Shown piece by piece: positions 1 through 6,036 of a stretch of DNA of 6,685 bases (position 1 is the stretch's first letter; each line of letters begins with the position of its first letter). The stretch comes from Dehalococcoidia bacterium. GTDB lineage: Bacteria > Chloroflexota > Dehalococcoidia > JACVQG01 > JAHKAY01. Position numbers and translations under genes: made by a program. The stretch is from positions 1 through 6,685 of the forward strand of contig JASLQE010000379.1 in assembly GCA_030744635.1 (NCBI GenBank), given 5' to 3'. The notes under the pieces are model-generated. The model saw only the letters and a program-made list of their open reading frames with translations. It was not told the origin of the DNA and searched no databases.

Positions 1-1396
1 CCGGAATGGCTTTCCAGAAATAGTTGTGAATACCGTCGGCGGTGTAAAGGCGTCTAAAGCTCAATTCCAACGGCATTCCAACCTTGACTTCGTTAATATC
101 ACGGTCGGTCATACTACATAACATTCTACCACCGCCGTCAAAGTTTACCACTGATATTACCAGGGGCACATCTTTGCTACCGGCAATATAGTCCATGGAG
201 TAGGTGTAGAGAGAAGCCTTTAGGTTCGCCAGTCTCACCAATACCATGTCGTCCTTGGTGTGGCACCGGGTGCACACCCTCTGAGGGGGGTACTGTACGG
301 TGCCGCAGTGGTTGCACTTGGAGCCGTAGAGGCGCAGCACCTCTTTCTGCTCACGGTGGAGGGCTGCGGCGGAAGGACCCGGCTGGGCCGGACGCTTAAC
401 CCCGGGGTCCGGCTCGTAGATGCCCTTCCAGGATAGGTAATCCTCGTAGCTGGGTATCAGTCTCTTGGAGCTCAGATAGCCCTTAAGGCCGCGGCCCTGT
501 TTCATCTTCTCTATCTGAGGGGTCACCTCAAAGAGCATGGCATCGGCACCATCGCCGTAGTTGACCACCAGCACCTTATCTCCGGCTTTGGCGTTGTCCA
601 GGGCGGCTATCAGCAGCATCACGGCGTTGGCGCACCCGGTGTTGCCCAAGCTGCCAAACAAGGGGTCCTGGACCTGCTCCGGAGCGAATCCGAGAGTGCG
701 AGCGGCATCCCGATGCTTACGGGGGTCCGGGGCGGAGAGGATGAGCCGGGAGATGTCCTTGACGGTAAGGTTGTTCTTCTTGAGGATGTCGGCCACCACC
801 TTGGACACGGCCCTGGTATAGCCTTCCTCAGTAGCAAAGCGGTCTTCCCAGGTGTGGTGATAGGCCTCACCGCTCACCTTCCACACATCCAGGATTTCCT
901 GTGTCAGAGAAAGACTGTCTATTATCTGTGCCACCACATCCTTGCCCCCCAGCATGACAGCACCAGCAGCGTCGCCGGTGTTGGCTTCCATACTGGAGCG
1001 AGGTGCACCCAGGCGCTCATCGGCAACCACCACCAGGGCCTGCCGTGCCGAGCCTGCTTTGACGGAGTCCAGGGCCGCCCTGAGGGCCACCGTTCCGCCG
1101 CGAAGCGAATGGGCGTAGTCCACCGCCTGCATGGTCTCCGGCAAATCGCTGGCAATCGCTATTATGCTGGCAGCCTGTTTCTCGCTATAGGGGGATGTGG
1201 TGGTGGCGAAATGCAGGCCGTCTACTGTGGACTTATCACCACCGTTCAAGCAGTCCATGGTAGCAGCTACTGCCATGGTGATGGAGTCCTCATCGAAGTT
1301 AGCTACCGGCTTCTCCCCCGGGGCTTTCCAGCCTGCCGTCTCTTTCCCGAGGCGGAACAACGGAACGTAGGCCCCCACACCAGTTATACCGACCAT
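1..1396 (-). CDS. HMG-CoA-synthase-like thiolase-fold protein fused to a C-terminal DUF35 (zinc ribbon + OB-fold) domain; 3' end cut by window
   Basis: The frame is open for 465 codons from an ATG at 1396, preceded 7 bases upstream by a good Shine-Dalgarno (AAGGGAGG), and runs off the left edge. Residues about 1-335 follow the HMG-CoA synthase/KAS III-type fold: the N-terminus MVGITGVGAYVP, then SLGNTGCANAVMLL followed by a Gly-rich VVNYGDGAD stretch. Residues about 350-465 match DUF35: a zinc ribbon with C361-x2-C364 and C375-x2-C378, then an OB-fold ending in GIHNYFWKAIP, which is close to the usual C-terminus, so only a few residues are probably missing. The family condenses or handles acyl-CoA thioesters in the cytoplasm; in archaea a separate DUF35 protein bridges acetoacetyl-CoA thiolase and HMG-CoA synthase, and here it is fused. 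The nucleophilic Cys region reads AHSLRGGTVAL (residues 95-105) and the expected HQPN-type His region reads SAPDP (221-225), so both canonical catalytic residues appear absent. The true reaction is unknown. It lies 51 bases after rplA, where rplJ would be expected. Confidence 0.85.
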   Translation of the reverse strand, partial: MVGITGVGAYVPLFRLGKETAGWKAPGEKPVANFDEDSITMAVAATMDCLNGGDKSTVDGLHFATTTSPYSEKQAASIIAIASDLPETMQAVDYAHSLRGGTVALRAALDSVKAGSARQALVVVADERLGAPRSSMEANTGDAAGAVMLGGKDVVAQIIDSLSLTQEILDVWKVSGEAYHHTWEDRFATEEGYTRAVSKVVADILKKNNLTVKDISRLILSAPDPRKHRDAARTLGFAPEQVQDPLFGSLGNTGCANAVMLLIAALDNAKAGDKVLVVNYGDGADAMLFEVTPQIEKMKQGRGLKGYLSSKRLIPSYEDYLSWKGIYEPDPGVKRPAQPGPSAAALHREQKEVLRLYGSKCNHCGTVQYPPQRVCTRCHTKDDMVLVRLANLKASLYTYSMDYIAGSKDVPLVISVVNFDGGGRMLCSMTDRDINEVKVGMPLELSFRRLYTADGIHNYFWKAIP

Positions 1397-1447
1397 TCTG
1401 TTCCTCCCTTCTGCCATAACTTATGTCCGGTTACCAGAGGCACTGAC

Positions 1448-2161
1448 CTAAACCGTGGTCAGGCTGAGGGTGTGCCTGGGGTCCAGCTTTATGCCGGGGC
1501 TCATTGTGGATGTCAAGTACAGGCTTTTTATGAACTGCCCCTTGGCACCACTGGGGCGCGCCTTGGTCACCGCTTCCACCAGGGCAGCCATGTTCTCCAC
1601 TAGTTTTTCCTCATCAAAGCTAATTTTGCCTATGGGCACATGGATTATGGATGTACGGTCCAGCCGGAACTCCACGCGGCCCCGCTTAGCTTCCTGTATG
1701 GCCCGCTGCATGTCCTGGGGGGCAACCACCGTCCCGGACTTGGGGTTAGGCATCAGGCCGCGCCGGCCCAATATCTTACCCAGCTTACCTACCCTGCCCA
1801 TCATATCCTGAGTGGCAAAAGCTATGTCAAAGTCCAGGAAGCCCCCCTCCACCTGTTTGACCAGCTCATCCCCACCCACCACATCGGCCCCGGCCTGTTC
1901 AGCTATGGTGGAGGCCTCGCCCTGAGCGAAAGCCAGCACCTTTACCTCTTTACCCATTCCGTGAGGAAGCATTGCCAGCCCCCGTAGCTGGTGGTCAGCC
2001 TTGCGGGGGTCCAGGTTGGTACGGAGATGTAGCTCCACCGTCTCGTCAAACTTGACAGAGGACGCTTTCTTGGCGACCTGTACAGCCTCCAAGGGTTCGT
2101 AAAGACGGTCCTTTTCCACCACCTTGGCGGCTTCCTGATAGCGTTTACCCCTGTGGGTCAT
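1448..2161 (-). CDS. rplA: 50S ribosomal protein L1
   Basis: The 237-residue product has the normal length for L1, which binds helices 76-78 of 23S rRNA at the mobile stalk by the E site, helps release deacylated tRNA, and in many bacteria represses its own operon by binding its mRNA. Visible signatures are the N-terminal KRYQEAAKVVEK, LPHGMGK (65-71) and the diagnostic loop GRRGLMPNPKSGTV (132-145), followed by the RNA-binding C-terminus GAKGQFIKSLYLTSTMSPGI. The ATG lies only 2 bases after the rplK stop, with its ribosome-binding site (GGTGGAG) inside the last rplK codons, so the two are almost certainly translationally coupled. I could not recognise an L1 operator in the mRNA. What follows is not rplJ/rplL but an HMG-CoA-synthase-like gene, with no obvious terminator in the 51-base gap. 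Confidence 0.98.
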   Translation of the reverse strand: MTHRGKRYQEAAKVVEKDRLYEPLEAVQVAKKASSVKFDETVELHLRTNLDPRKADHQLRGLAMLPHGMGKEVKVLAFAQGEASTIAEQAGADVVGGDELVKQVEGGFLDFDIAFATQDMMGRVGKLGKILGRRGLMPNPKSGTVVAPQDMQRAIQEAKRGRVEFRLDRTSIIHVPIGKISFDEEKLVENMAALVEAVTKARPSGAKGQFIKSLYLTSTMSPGIKLDPRHTLSLTTV

Positions 2162-2163
2162 GA

Positions 2164-2586
2164 TTACTCCACCTCTATGCCCATGCTTCGGGCGGTACCT
2201 TCTACCACTCGCTCCGCCGCCTCCATGGAAGCGGAGTTCAGGTCCTTCATCTTAATCTGGGCTATTTCCCTGACATTCGCCCTGGAGAGCCTTCCGGCCC
2301 TTTCTTTACCAGGGTCAGAACTGCCTTTCTCAATTCCCAGGGCCTTCCGGATTAGCTCCGCCGCCGGCGGTGTCTTGATGATGAAGGAGAAGGAGCAGTC
2401 CTCGTAGATTGTTAGCTCAACAGGTATAATAGTGCCCGATTGCGAGCTGGTGCGCTCGTTGTACTCCTTGACGAAGGCCATGATGTTTACCCCATGCTGG
2501 CCCAGGGCAGGGCCTACCGGGGGGGCAGGGGTGGCCTTACCTGCCGGAAGCTGGAGCTTGAGCACAGCCTTCACCTTCTTTGCCAT
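2164..2586 (-). CDS. rplK: 50S ribosomal protein L11
   Basis: The 140-residue protein matches L11 throughout. L11 binds the GTPase-associated centre of 23S rRNA at the base of the L10/L12 stalk and is the partner of thiopeptide antibiotics and stringent-response sensing. The N-terminal domain carries QLPAGKATPAPPVGPALGQ (12-30), including the conserved prolines at the thiostrepton site, and then HGVNIMAFVKEYN. The C-terminal rRNA-binding domain ends in AAERVVEGTARSMGIEV (123-139), typical of the family. The ATG start is fixed by MAKKVKAVLKLQ and by a Shine-Dalgarno 8 bases upstream. Normally nusG is the immediate upstream gene; here a DNA methyltransferase ends only 3 bases before the start codon. 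Confidence 0.98.
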   Translation of the reverse strand: MAKKVKAVLKLQLPAGKATPAPPVGPALGQHGVNIMAFVKEYNERTSSQSGTIIPVELTIYEDCSFSFIIKTPPAAELIRKALGIEKGSSDPGKERAGRLSRANVREIAQIKMKDLNSASMEAAERVVEGTARSMGIEVE

Positions 2587-2589
2587 ATA

Positions 2590-3627
2590 TCAGTCCTCCA
2601 CCTTGACGATGTTGTGTTCGCTTTTGCTTGATGAAACCGGCTGTGCTTCCTCACCGGCATCTGACATCTGCCCGGTAGCACTGCCGGGGTAAGCTTTACC
2701 ATATTCCTCAGTCAGCCGGTCCCTGGCCCAGCCCACATAGTCAGCATCTATCTCAAAACCTATGCTCGGCACGCCAAGCTGCAGGCATGCGGTGGCCGTG
2801 GTGCCTATGCCTGCGAACGGGTCCAGCACCAGCCCGGTGCGGGAAAGCCCGTGCAGCATCACGCACATCCGTGGCAGCTTGACCGGGAAAGTTGAAGGAT
2901 GGGGCCGCTGCCTGGCCCGAGAATGTATGGTGCTGTAGGGGATAAACCATGTATTGCCCCGGCAGCGCCTGTCTTTGGTGGCGGCTTTCCACCTCCCTAT
3001 GTTGGACTTGTCCTGATAGGGAACTCCCACGCCCAGTCTATCTACAGACACCCTGCCGGACTTGGTAAACTGATAAATGAACTCGTGACAGTCGTTGATA
3101 AACCGGGAACTGCTGATAGGCTTGTAGTGGCCCACGGCCACATCACCCGCTATGCGAGGGCAGTCGCCCACATCTTCTTTCTCCACCGCTATTGATTTCA
3201 CCCAGCTAATGACATTTTGCAGCACGAACGACTGGCGCAGGCGGTTGGCCACATCCCAGGCTATCCACGGGTCATCCGGCCTGTTACCCACATTGAGGAA
3301 AAAGGAGCCTTCCGGTTCCAGGACCCTCTTTATTTCTTTGGCGACTTGTTCCATCCAGTCCAGATATTCCTGCCGGGGTCTTGCGTCCTGGTAGCTGGTA
3401 TACTTTACGCCTATGTTGTATGGCGGCGATGTCACCACAACGCTAACCGAATCATCAGGTAGCAGCAGGCGCATGCCCTCCACACAGTCCAGTTGGTATA
3501 GCCGTGCGACGCCAACGGCGACCACAGGGTCCACCTGGCTGGACACACTTTTGGAGGAATACGATGCCGTCTCACGCCTGGCTTCCCGCCTGGCAGTCAC
3601 TGAGCCGAGGGCAGCAGTCGATGTCAT
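2590..3627 (-). CDS. Beta-type site-specific DNA methyltransferase (N4-cytosine or N6-adenine), orphan, inside the nusG-rplK operon
   Basis: This 345-residue protein belongs to the N6/N4 amino-methyltransferase family, which transfers a methyl group from S-adenosylmethionine to an exocyclic base amine in a specific DNA site. The catalytic motif IV TSPPYN (66-71) precedes the variable target-recognition region, a motif X-like HPSTFPVKLP (243-252) and the AdoMet-binding motif I LDPFAGIGTT (268-277), followed by GFEID (290-294); this order defines the beta class. SPPY is more usual in m4C enzymes, but the product cannot be settled from it. Residues 1-40 and 312-345 are non-conserved, Ser/Ala/Glu-rich tails. 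The ATG at 3627 lies 7 bases after the nusG stop with only a distant or too-close purine run, so a GTG at residue 35 (position 3525), preceded by AGGTGG, is a credible alternative start. No endonuclease gene is adjacent. The position between nusG and rplK, with near-zero spacing, is highly unusual and implies co-expression with the translation machinery. Confidence 0.93.
   Translation of the reverse strand: MTSTAALGSVTARREARRETASYSSKSVSSQVDPVVAVGVARLYQLDCVEGMRLLLPDDSVSVVVTSPPYNIGVKYTSYQDARPRQEYLDWMEQVAKEIKRVLEPEGSFFLNVGNRPDDPWIAWDVANRLRQSFVLQNVISWVKSIAVEKEDVGDCPRIAGDVAVGHYKPISSSRFINDCHEFIYQFTKSGRVSVDRLGVGVPYQDKSNIGRWKAATKDRRCRGNTWFIPYSTIHSRARQRPHPSTFPVKLPRMCVMLHGLSRTGLVLDPFAGIGTTATACLQLGVPSIGFEIDADYVGWARDRLTEEYGKAYPGSATGQMSDAGEEAQPVSSSKSEHNIVKVED
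2595..2604 (-). promoter_or_regulatory. rplK ribosome-binding site inside the methyltransferase 3' end
   Basis: On the minus strand the sequence AAGGTGGAGG lies 8 bases before the rplK ATG and is made of the last sense codons of the methyltransferase (residues KVE of the terminal KVED). Ribosomes finishing the methyltransferase therefore terminate on top of the rplK initiation region, implying translational coupling. The rplK/rplA junction uses the same device: the rplK tail IEVE encodes GAGGTGGAG. Confidence 0.8.
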
Positions 3628-3634
3628 CCGCCTG

Positions 3635-4177
3635 CTATATCCTCTCTACCTGTAAGAAGTCCAGCTCTACCGGGGTCTCCCGCCCGAAGAATGAGATAAG
3701 TACCTTAACCTTGCCCTTCTCCATGCTTAGCTCGTCCACCACCCCGACGAAGTCCTGGAATGGTCCATCCACCACCCGCACACTCTGGCCCTTGCTGAAG
3801 CCTACACGCAGGCGCGGTTCTTCCCGCTCCTTGTTGAGGATGGAGTCTACCTGGCCCTCATCCAGGGGCACAGGCACCAGGCGGTCGTCCTCGTCCTGGC
3901 TGCTGACAAACCCCGTCACACCAGGGGTGTTACGCACCACCGCCCAGGTATTGTCGTCCATCACCATTTCCACCAACAAATAGCCGGGAAAGACCTTCTT
4001 GGTTACGGTACGCTTCTGGCCGCCGCGCACCTCAATCTCCTGCTCGGTGGGAATCACGACCTGGAACACTCGTTCGCTGGCATCAAGCGAGCGCACACGC
4101 TGCTCCAAGTTCTTCTTGACCCGTTCTTCAGAGCCGGCCTGGGAATGTATGACAAACCAATGCTTCTGGTCTTCCAT
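3635..4177 (-). CDS. nusG: Transcription termination/antitermination factor NusG
   Basis: The 180-residue product has the normal NusG length and two-domain layout. The N-terminal NGN domain, which binds the RNA polymerase clamp, contains HWFVIHSQAGSEERVKKNL (6-24) and the hallmark VFPGYLLVEM (62-71), then VRNTPGVTGFV (81-91). The C-terminal KOW domain is FSKGQSVRVVDGPFQDFVG (127-145), and the protein ends in QVERI. The KOW domain contacts Rho or ribosomal protein S10. It follows secE after 5 bases, the standard bacterial pairing. The next gene, expected to be rplK, is instead the DNA methyltransferase 7 bases downstream. The ribosome-binding site (TAGGT close to the ATG) is weak, suggesting translational coupling to secE. 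Confidence 0.98.
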   Translation of the reverse strand: MEDQKHWFVIHSQAGSEERVKKNLEQRVRSLDASERVFQVVIPTEQEIEVRGGQKRTVTKKVFPGYLLVEMVMDDNTWAVVRNTPGVTGFVSSQDEDDRLVPVPLDEGQVDSILNKEREEPRLRVGFSKGQSVRVVDGPFQDFVGVVDELSMEKGKVKVLISFFGRETPVELDFLQVERI

Positions 4178-4182
4178 AATAC

Positions 4183-4413
4183 CTACAAGGTCGGCAGGAA
4201 CAGGCGAGTTAGTTGGGAGAATCCGTAATCAATGCCTCCCAAAAACGCACCCACGGTGATGGCCACAACCAGCACCATAATGGTGAGTCGCATAGTCTCC
4301 TGCCGGGTGGGCCACACCGCTTTTCTCAGCTCAGAGATAACCTCCCTGAACAGGCTTAGCCTCCCCCTCCCCTTGGAAGCAGCCATTGCGCGCGCAGGAC
4401 TTCTCCTGGGCAT
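4183..4413 (-). CDS. secE: Preprotein translocase subunit SecE
   Basis: SecE stabilises SecY in the SecYEG protein-conducting channel of the cytoplasmic membrane. The sequence shows the short single-helix type common outside gammaproteobacteria: the amphipathic SLFREVISELRKAVWPTRQE with the family hallmark WPTRQET, then one hydrophobic span beginning TIMVLVVAITVGAFLGGID. From the ATG at 4413 the protein has 76 residues; starting at 4386 (MAASKG) it would have 67. Neither start has an ideally spaced Shine-Dalgarno: GGGAG is 13 bases before the first, AGGAGA 15 before the second, so I prefer 4413. The frame stays open further upstream to 4542, but that would overlay almost all of rpmG and is rejected. 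It lies between rpmG and nusG, as in most bacteria. Confidence 0.93.
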   Translation of the reverse strand: MPRRSPARAMAASKGRGRLSLFREVISELRKAVWPTRQETMRLTIMVLVVAITVGAFLGGIDYGFSQLTRLFLPTL

Positions 4414-4417
4414 AGGC

Positions 4418-4585
4418 CTACTTGGTCTCCCGATGCGGAGTATGGGCCCGGCAGCGAGGGCAGAACTTCTTGAGTTCCAGGCGCTGAGGGTCATTCCTCC
4501 GGTTCTTGGAGGAGGTATAGCTCCGCTGCTGGCACTGGGCACATGCCAGGTAAATCACCTCACGTACGGCAGCCTTCTTGGACAC
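4418..4585 (-). CDS. rpmG: 50S ribosomal protein L33 (GTG start)
   Basis: A 55-residue frame begins with GTG 3 bases after the tuf stop and reads (M)SKKAAVREVIYLACAQC, continuing QQRSYTSSKNRRNDP and ending KKFCPRCRAHTPHRETK. This is the zinc-binding (C+) form of L33, a small protein of the large subunit near the E site, with C15-x2-C18 and C42-x2-C45 as ligands. Identity is supported by the motifs and by the standard tuf-rpmG-secE-nusG order. The Shine-Dalgarno GGGAG lies in the last tuf codons, 8 bases upstream of the GTG, which fixes the start. The stop is 4 bases before the preferred secE ATG. Confidence 0.95.
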   Translation of the reverse strand: MSKKAAVREVIYLACAQCQQRSYTSSKNRRNDPQRLELKKFCPRCRAHTPHRETK

Positions 4586-4588
4586 TGG

Positions 4589-5788
4589 TTACTCTCCCAC
4601 GCTCGTAATCACTCCAGCGCCCACGGTCCTGCCACCCTCTCGGATGGCGAACCTCAGCCCTTCCTCCAGGGCCACAGGGTGGATTAGCTTCAGGCCCATC
4701 TTTGTGTCATCCCCAGGCATGGTCATCTCCACGCCCTGGGGAAGCTCAATGATCCCGGTCACATCCGAGGTCCGGATAAAGAACTGGGGCTTGTATCCCG
4801 TGAAGAAGGGGGTATGTCGGCCTCCCTCCTCTTTGGAGAGCACATAGACCTGGGCCTGTGCATTGGAGTGGGGTTTGATGCTGCCGGGGGCGGCCAGCAC
4901 CTGGCCACGCTTGATGTCATCGCGCTCAACGCCCCGCAGCAGGCAACCCACCGCCTCCCCAGGCTCGGCGGAGTCCAGAATCTTGTGAAACATCTCCAGG
5001 CTGGTGGCCACCGTCTTGCGGGTATCCTTGATGCCCACAACCTCCACTTCGTCACCGGGTTTTATGATACCGCGCTCCACCCGACCGGTAACCACGGTGC
5101 CGCGCCCTTTTATACCGAACACATCCTCCACCGGCATAAGAAACGGCTTGTCCTTGGGGCGTGGCGGCAGGGGGATGTATTCATCCGCAGCGTCCATGAG
5201 CTTCATTACCTGTCCGCATTCGGGGCAGTCACGGCTGCCACAGCCATGCTCCAGGGCCTTTACGGCGCTCACCCGGATAATAGGTGTGTTATCGCCGTCG
5301 AACCCGTACCGAGACAGCAGCTCACGCAGCTCCAGCTCCACCAGCTCCAGTAGCTCTTCATCGTCCATCATGTCCACTTTGTTGAGGGCCACGACGATGC
5401 GGGGCACCTCCACCTGGCGGGCCAGGAGGATGTGCTCCCGTGTCTGAGGCATCGGGCCGTCCGGGGCGCTTACCACCAGAATGGCCCCGTCCATCTGGGC
5501 GGCGCCGGTAATCATGTTTTTGATATAGTCAGCGTGTCCGGGGCAGTCAATGTGGGCGTAGTGTCGCTTATCCGTCTCATATTCCACATGGGATATGTTA
5601 ATCGTAAGGCCGCGGGCCTTCTCCTCGGGGGCATTGTCAATGCTATCGAAGGCACGGAATTCACCCCCCCCTTGACAAGAGAGTATCCTTGTAATGGCTG
5701 ATGTGAGAGTAGTCTTGCCATGGTCTACGTGCCCGATGGTGCCCACATTGGCGTGGGGTTTGATGCGCTCGTAGTGTTTCTTAGCCAT
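4589..5788 (-). CDS. tuf: Translation elongation factor Tu
   Basis: EF-Tu delivers aminoacyl-tRNA to the ribosomal A site as a GTPase. The 399-residue protein is full length. The G domain has the P-loop GHVDHGKT (19-26), switch I RGLTINISHVEYET with the Mg-coordinating Thr62, DCPGH (81-85, with catalytic His85), NKVD (136-139) and SAVK (174-177). Domain 2 starts around KPFLMPVEDVFGIKGRGTV, and domain 3 carries TPFFTGYKPQF and ends GGRTVGAGVITSVGE. An insertion-like segment HGCGSRDCPEC (181-191) right after the SAVK motif holds one His and three Cys and may bind zinc; I recall a similar Cys-rich insertion in Chloroflexota EF-Tu. Start: ATG with AGGAGG 7 bases upstream. Only 20 bases separate the start codon from the 3' end of tRNA-Thr(GGT), so the mRNA 5' end is probably made by tRNA processing. 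It is the first protein gene of the operon. Confidence 0.99.
   Translation of the reverse strand: MAKKHYERIKPHANVGTIGHVDHGKTTLTSAITRILSCQGGGEFRAFDSIDNAPEEKARGLTINISHVEYETDKRHYAHIDCPGHADYIKNMITGAAQMDGAILVVSAPDGPMPQTREHILLARQVEVPRIVVALNKVDMMDDEELLELVELELRELLSRYGFDGDNTPIIRVSAVKALEHGCGSRDCPECGQVMKLMDAADEYIPLPPRPKDKPFLMPVEDVFGIKGRGTVVTGRVERGIIKPGDEVEVVGIKDTRKTVATSLEMFHKILDSAEPGEAVGCLLRGVERDDIKRGQVLAAPGSIKPHSNAQAQVYVLSKEEGGRHTPFFTGYKPQFFIRTSDVTGIIELPQGVEMTMPGDDTKMGLKLIHPVALEEGLRFAIREGGRTVGAGVITSVGE
4594..4598 (-). promoter_or_regulatory. rpmG ribosome-binding site inside the tuf 3' end
   Basis: GGGAG on the minus strand lies within the last tuf codons (VGE-stop), 8 bases before the GTG of rpmG. 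It supports the non-ATG start and indicates translational coupling of rpmG to tuf. Confidence 0.75.
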
Positions 5789-5795
5789 GTAATTG

Positions 5796-5801
5796 CCTCC
5801 T
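5796..5801 (-). promoter_or_regulatory. tuf ribosome-binding site in a 20-base tRNA-tuf gap
   Basis: A perfect AGGAGG lies 7 bases before the tuf ATG. It starts 8 bases after the tRNA-Thr(GGT) discriminator base, so cleavage of the tRNA 3' end would leave a very short leader containing little more than this site. Confidence 0.8.
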
Positions 5802-5808
5802 TATAGTA

Positions 5809-5880
5809 AGCCCACAACCAGATTCGAACTGGTGACCCCACCCTTACCAAGGGTGTGCTCTACCACTGAGCTATGTGGGC
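5809..5880 (-). tRNA. tRNA-Thr (anticodon GGT)
   Basis: The cloverleaf is complete in 72 bases: acceptor stem GCCCACA/TGTGGGC, a D-arm with AGCTCAGTGGTAGAGC, anticodon stem CACCC/GGGTG around loop TTGGTAA (anticodon GGT, reading ACC/ACU), and T-arm loop TTCGAAT closed by CCAG/CTGG-type pairs. The discriminator is U and CCA is not encoded. It is the last tRNA before tuf, equivalent to thrT before tufB in E. coli. The 65 bases between it and tRNA-Tyr hold no further tRNA, only a weak hairpin (GAGGA/TCCTC). Confidence 0.97.
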
Positions 5881-5945
5881 CCTTGACCCTATTAAGTAGC
5901 AGTGCCCCCAACCCATCCGAGGAGGCCCAATCCTCTCCTGTTCAG

Positions 5946-6033
5946 TGGTGGAGGGGGTAGGATTCGAACCTACGTAGCCCTTCCGGGCGGCAGATTTACA
6001 GTCTGCTCCGATTAACCACTCCGGCACCCCTCC
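5946..6033 (-). tRNA. tRNA-Tyr (anticodon GTA)
   Basis: This is a class II tRNA with a long variable arm, as expected for bacterial tRNA-Tyr. The acceptor stem GGAGGGG pairs with CCCCTCC; the anticodon stem GCAGA/TCTGC surrounds CTGTAAA (anticodon GTA); the variable arm is GCCC-GGAA-GGGC; the T-arm is GTAGG-TTCGAAT-CCTAC. The discriminator A is followed by a genomic CCA (5946-5948), unlike the two neighbouring Thr tRNAs; this could be chance. Only 3 bases separate its 5' end from the preceding tRNA-Thr(TGT). Confidence 0.97.
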
Positions 6034-6036
6034 CTC

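Noticed and set aside
1415..1425. CATAACTTATG near-palindrome before the HMGCS-like gene as an operator
   Set aside because: Five-base arms are too short to claim, and nothing else nearby supports a promoter.
713..1603. Long plus-strand open frame of 296 codons antisense to the HMGCS-like gene and rplA
   Set aside because: It spans two genes with clear homology on the other strand, has no recognisable domain and no proper ribosome-binding site; it is a GC-rich shadow frame.
4183..4542. 119-residue version of SecE starting at 4542
   Set aside because: The extra N-terminus overlays nearly the whole of rpmG in another frame and is low-complexity; SecE conservation starts well downstream, so 4413 or 4386 is the real start.
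4814..5353. Plus-strand open frame of 179 codons antisense to tuf
   Set aside because: The minus strand encodes highly conserved EF-Tu throughout; the antisense frame reflects codon bias.
5881..5945. Possible tRNA-Gly between tRNA-Tyr and tRNA-Thr(GGT), as in E. coli
   Set aside because: The 65 bases cannot form a cloverleaf and have no T-loop sequence; only a weak hairpin is visible.
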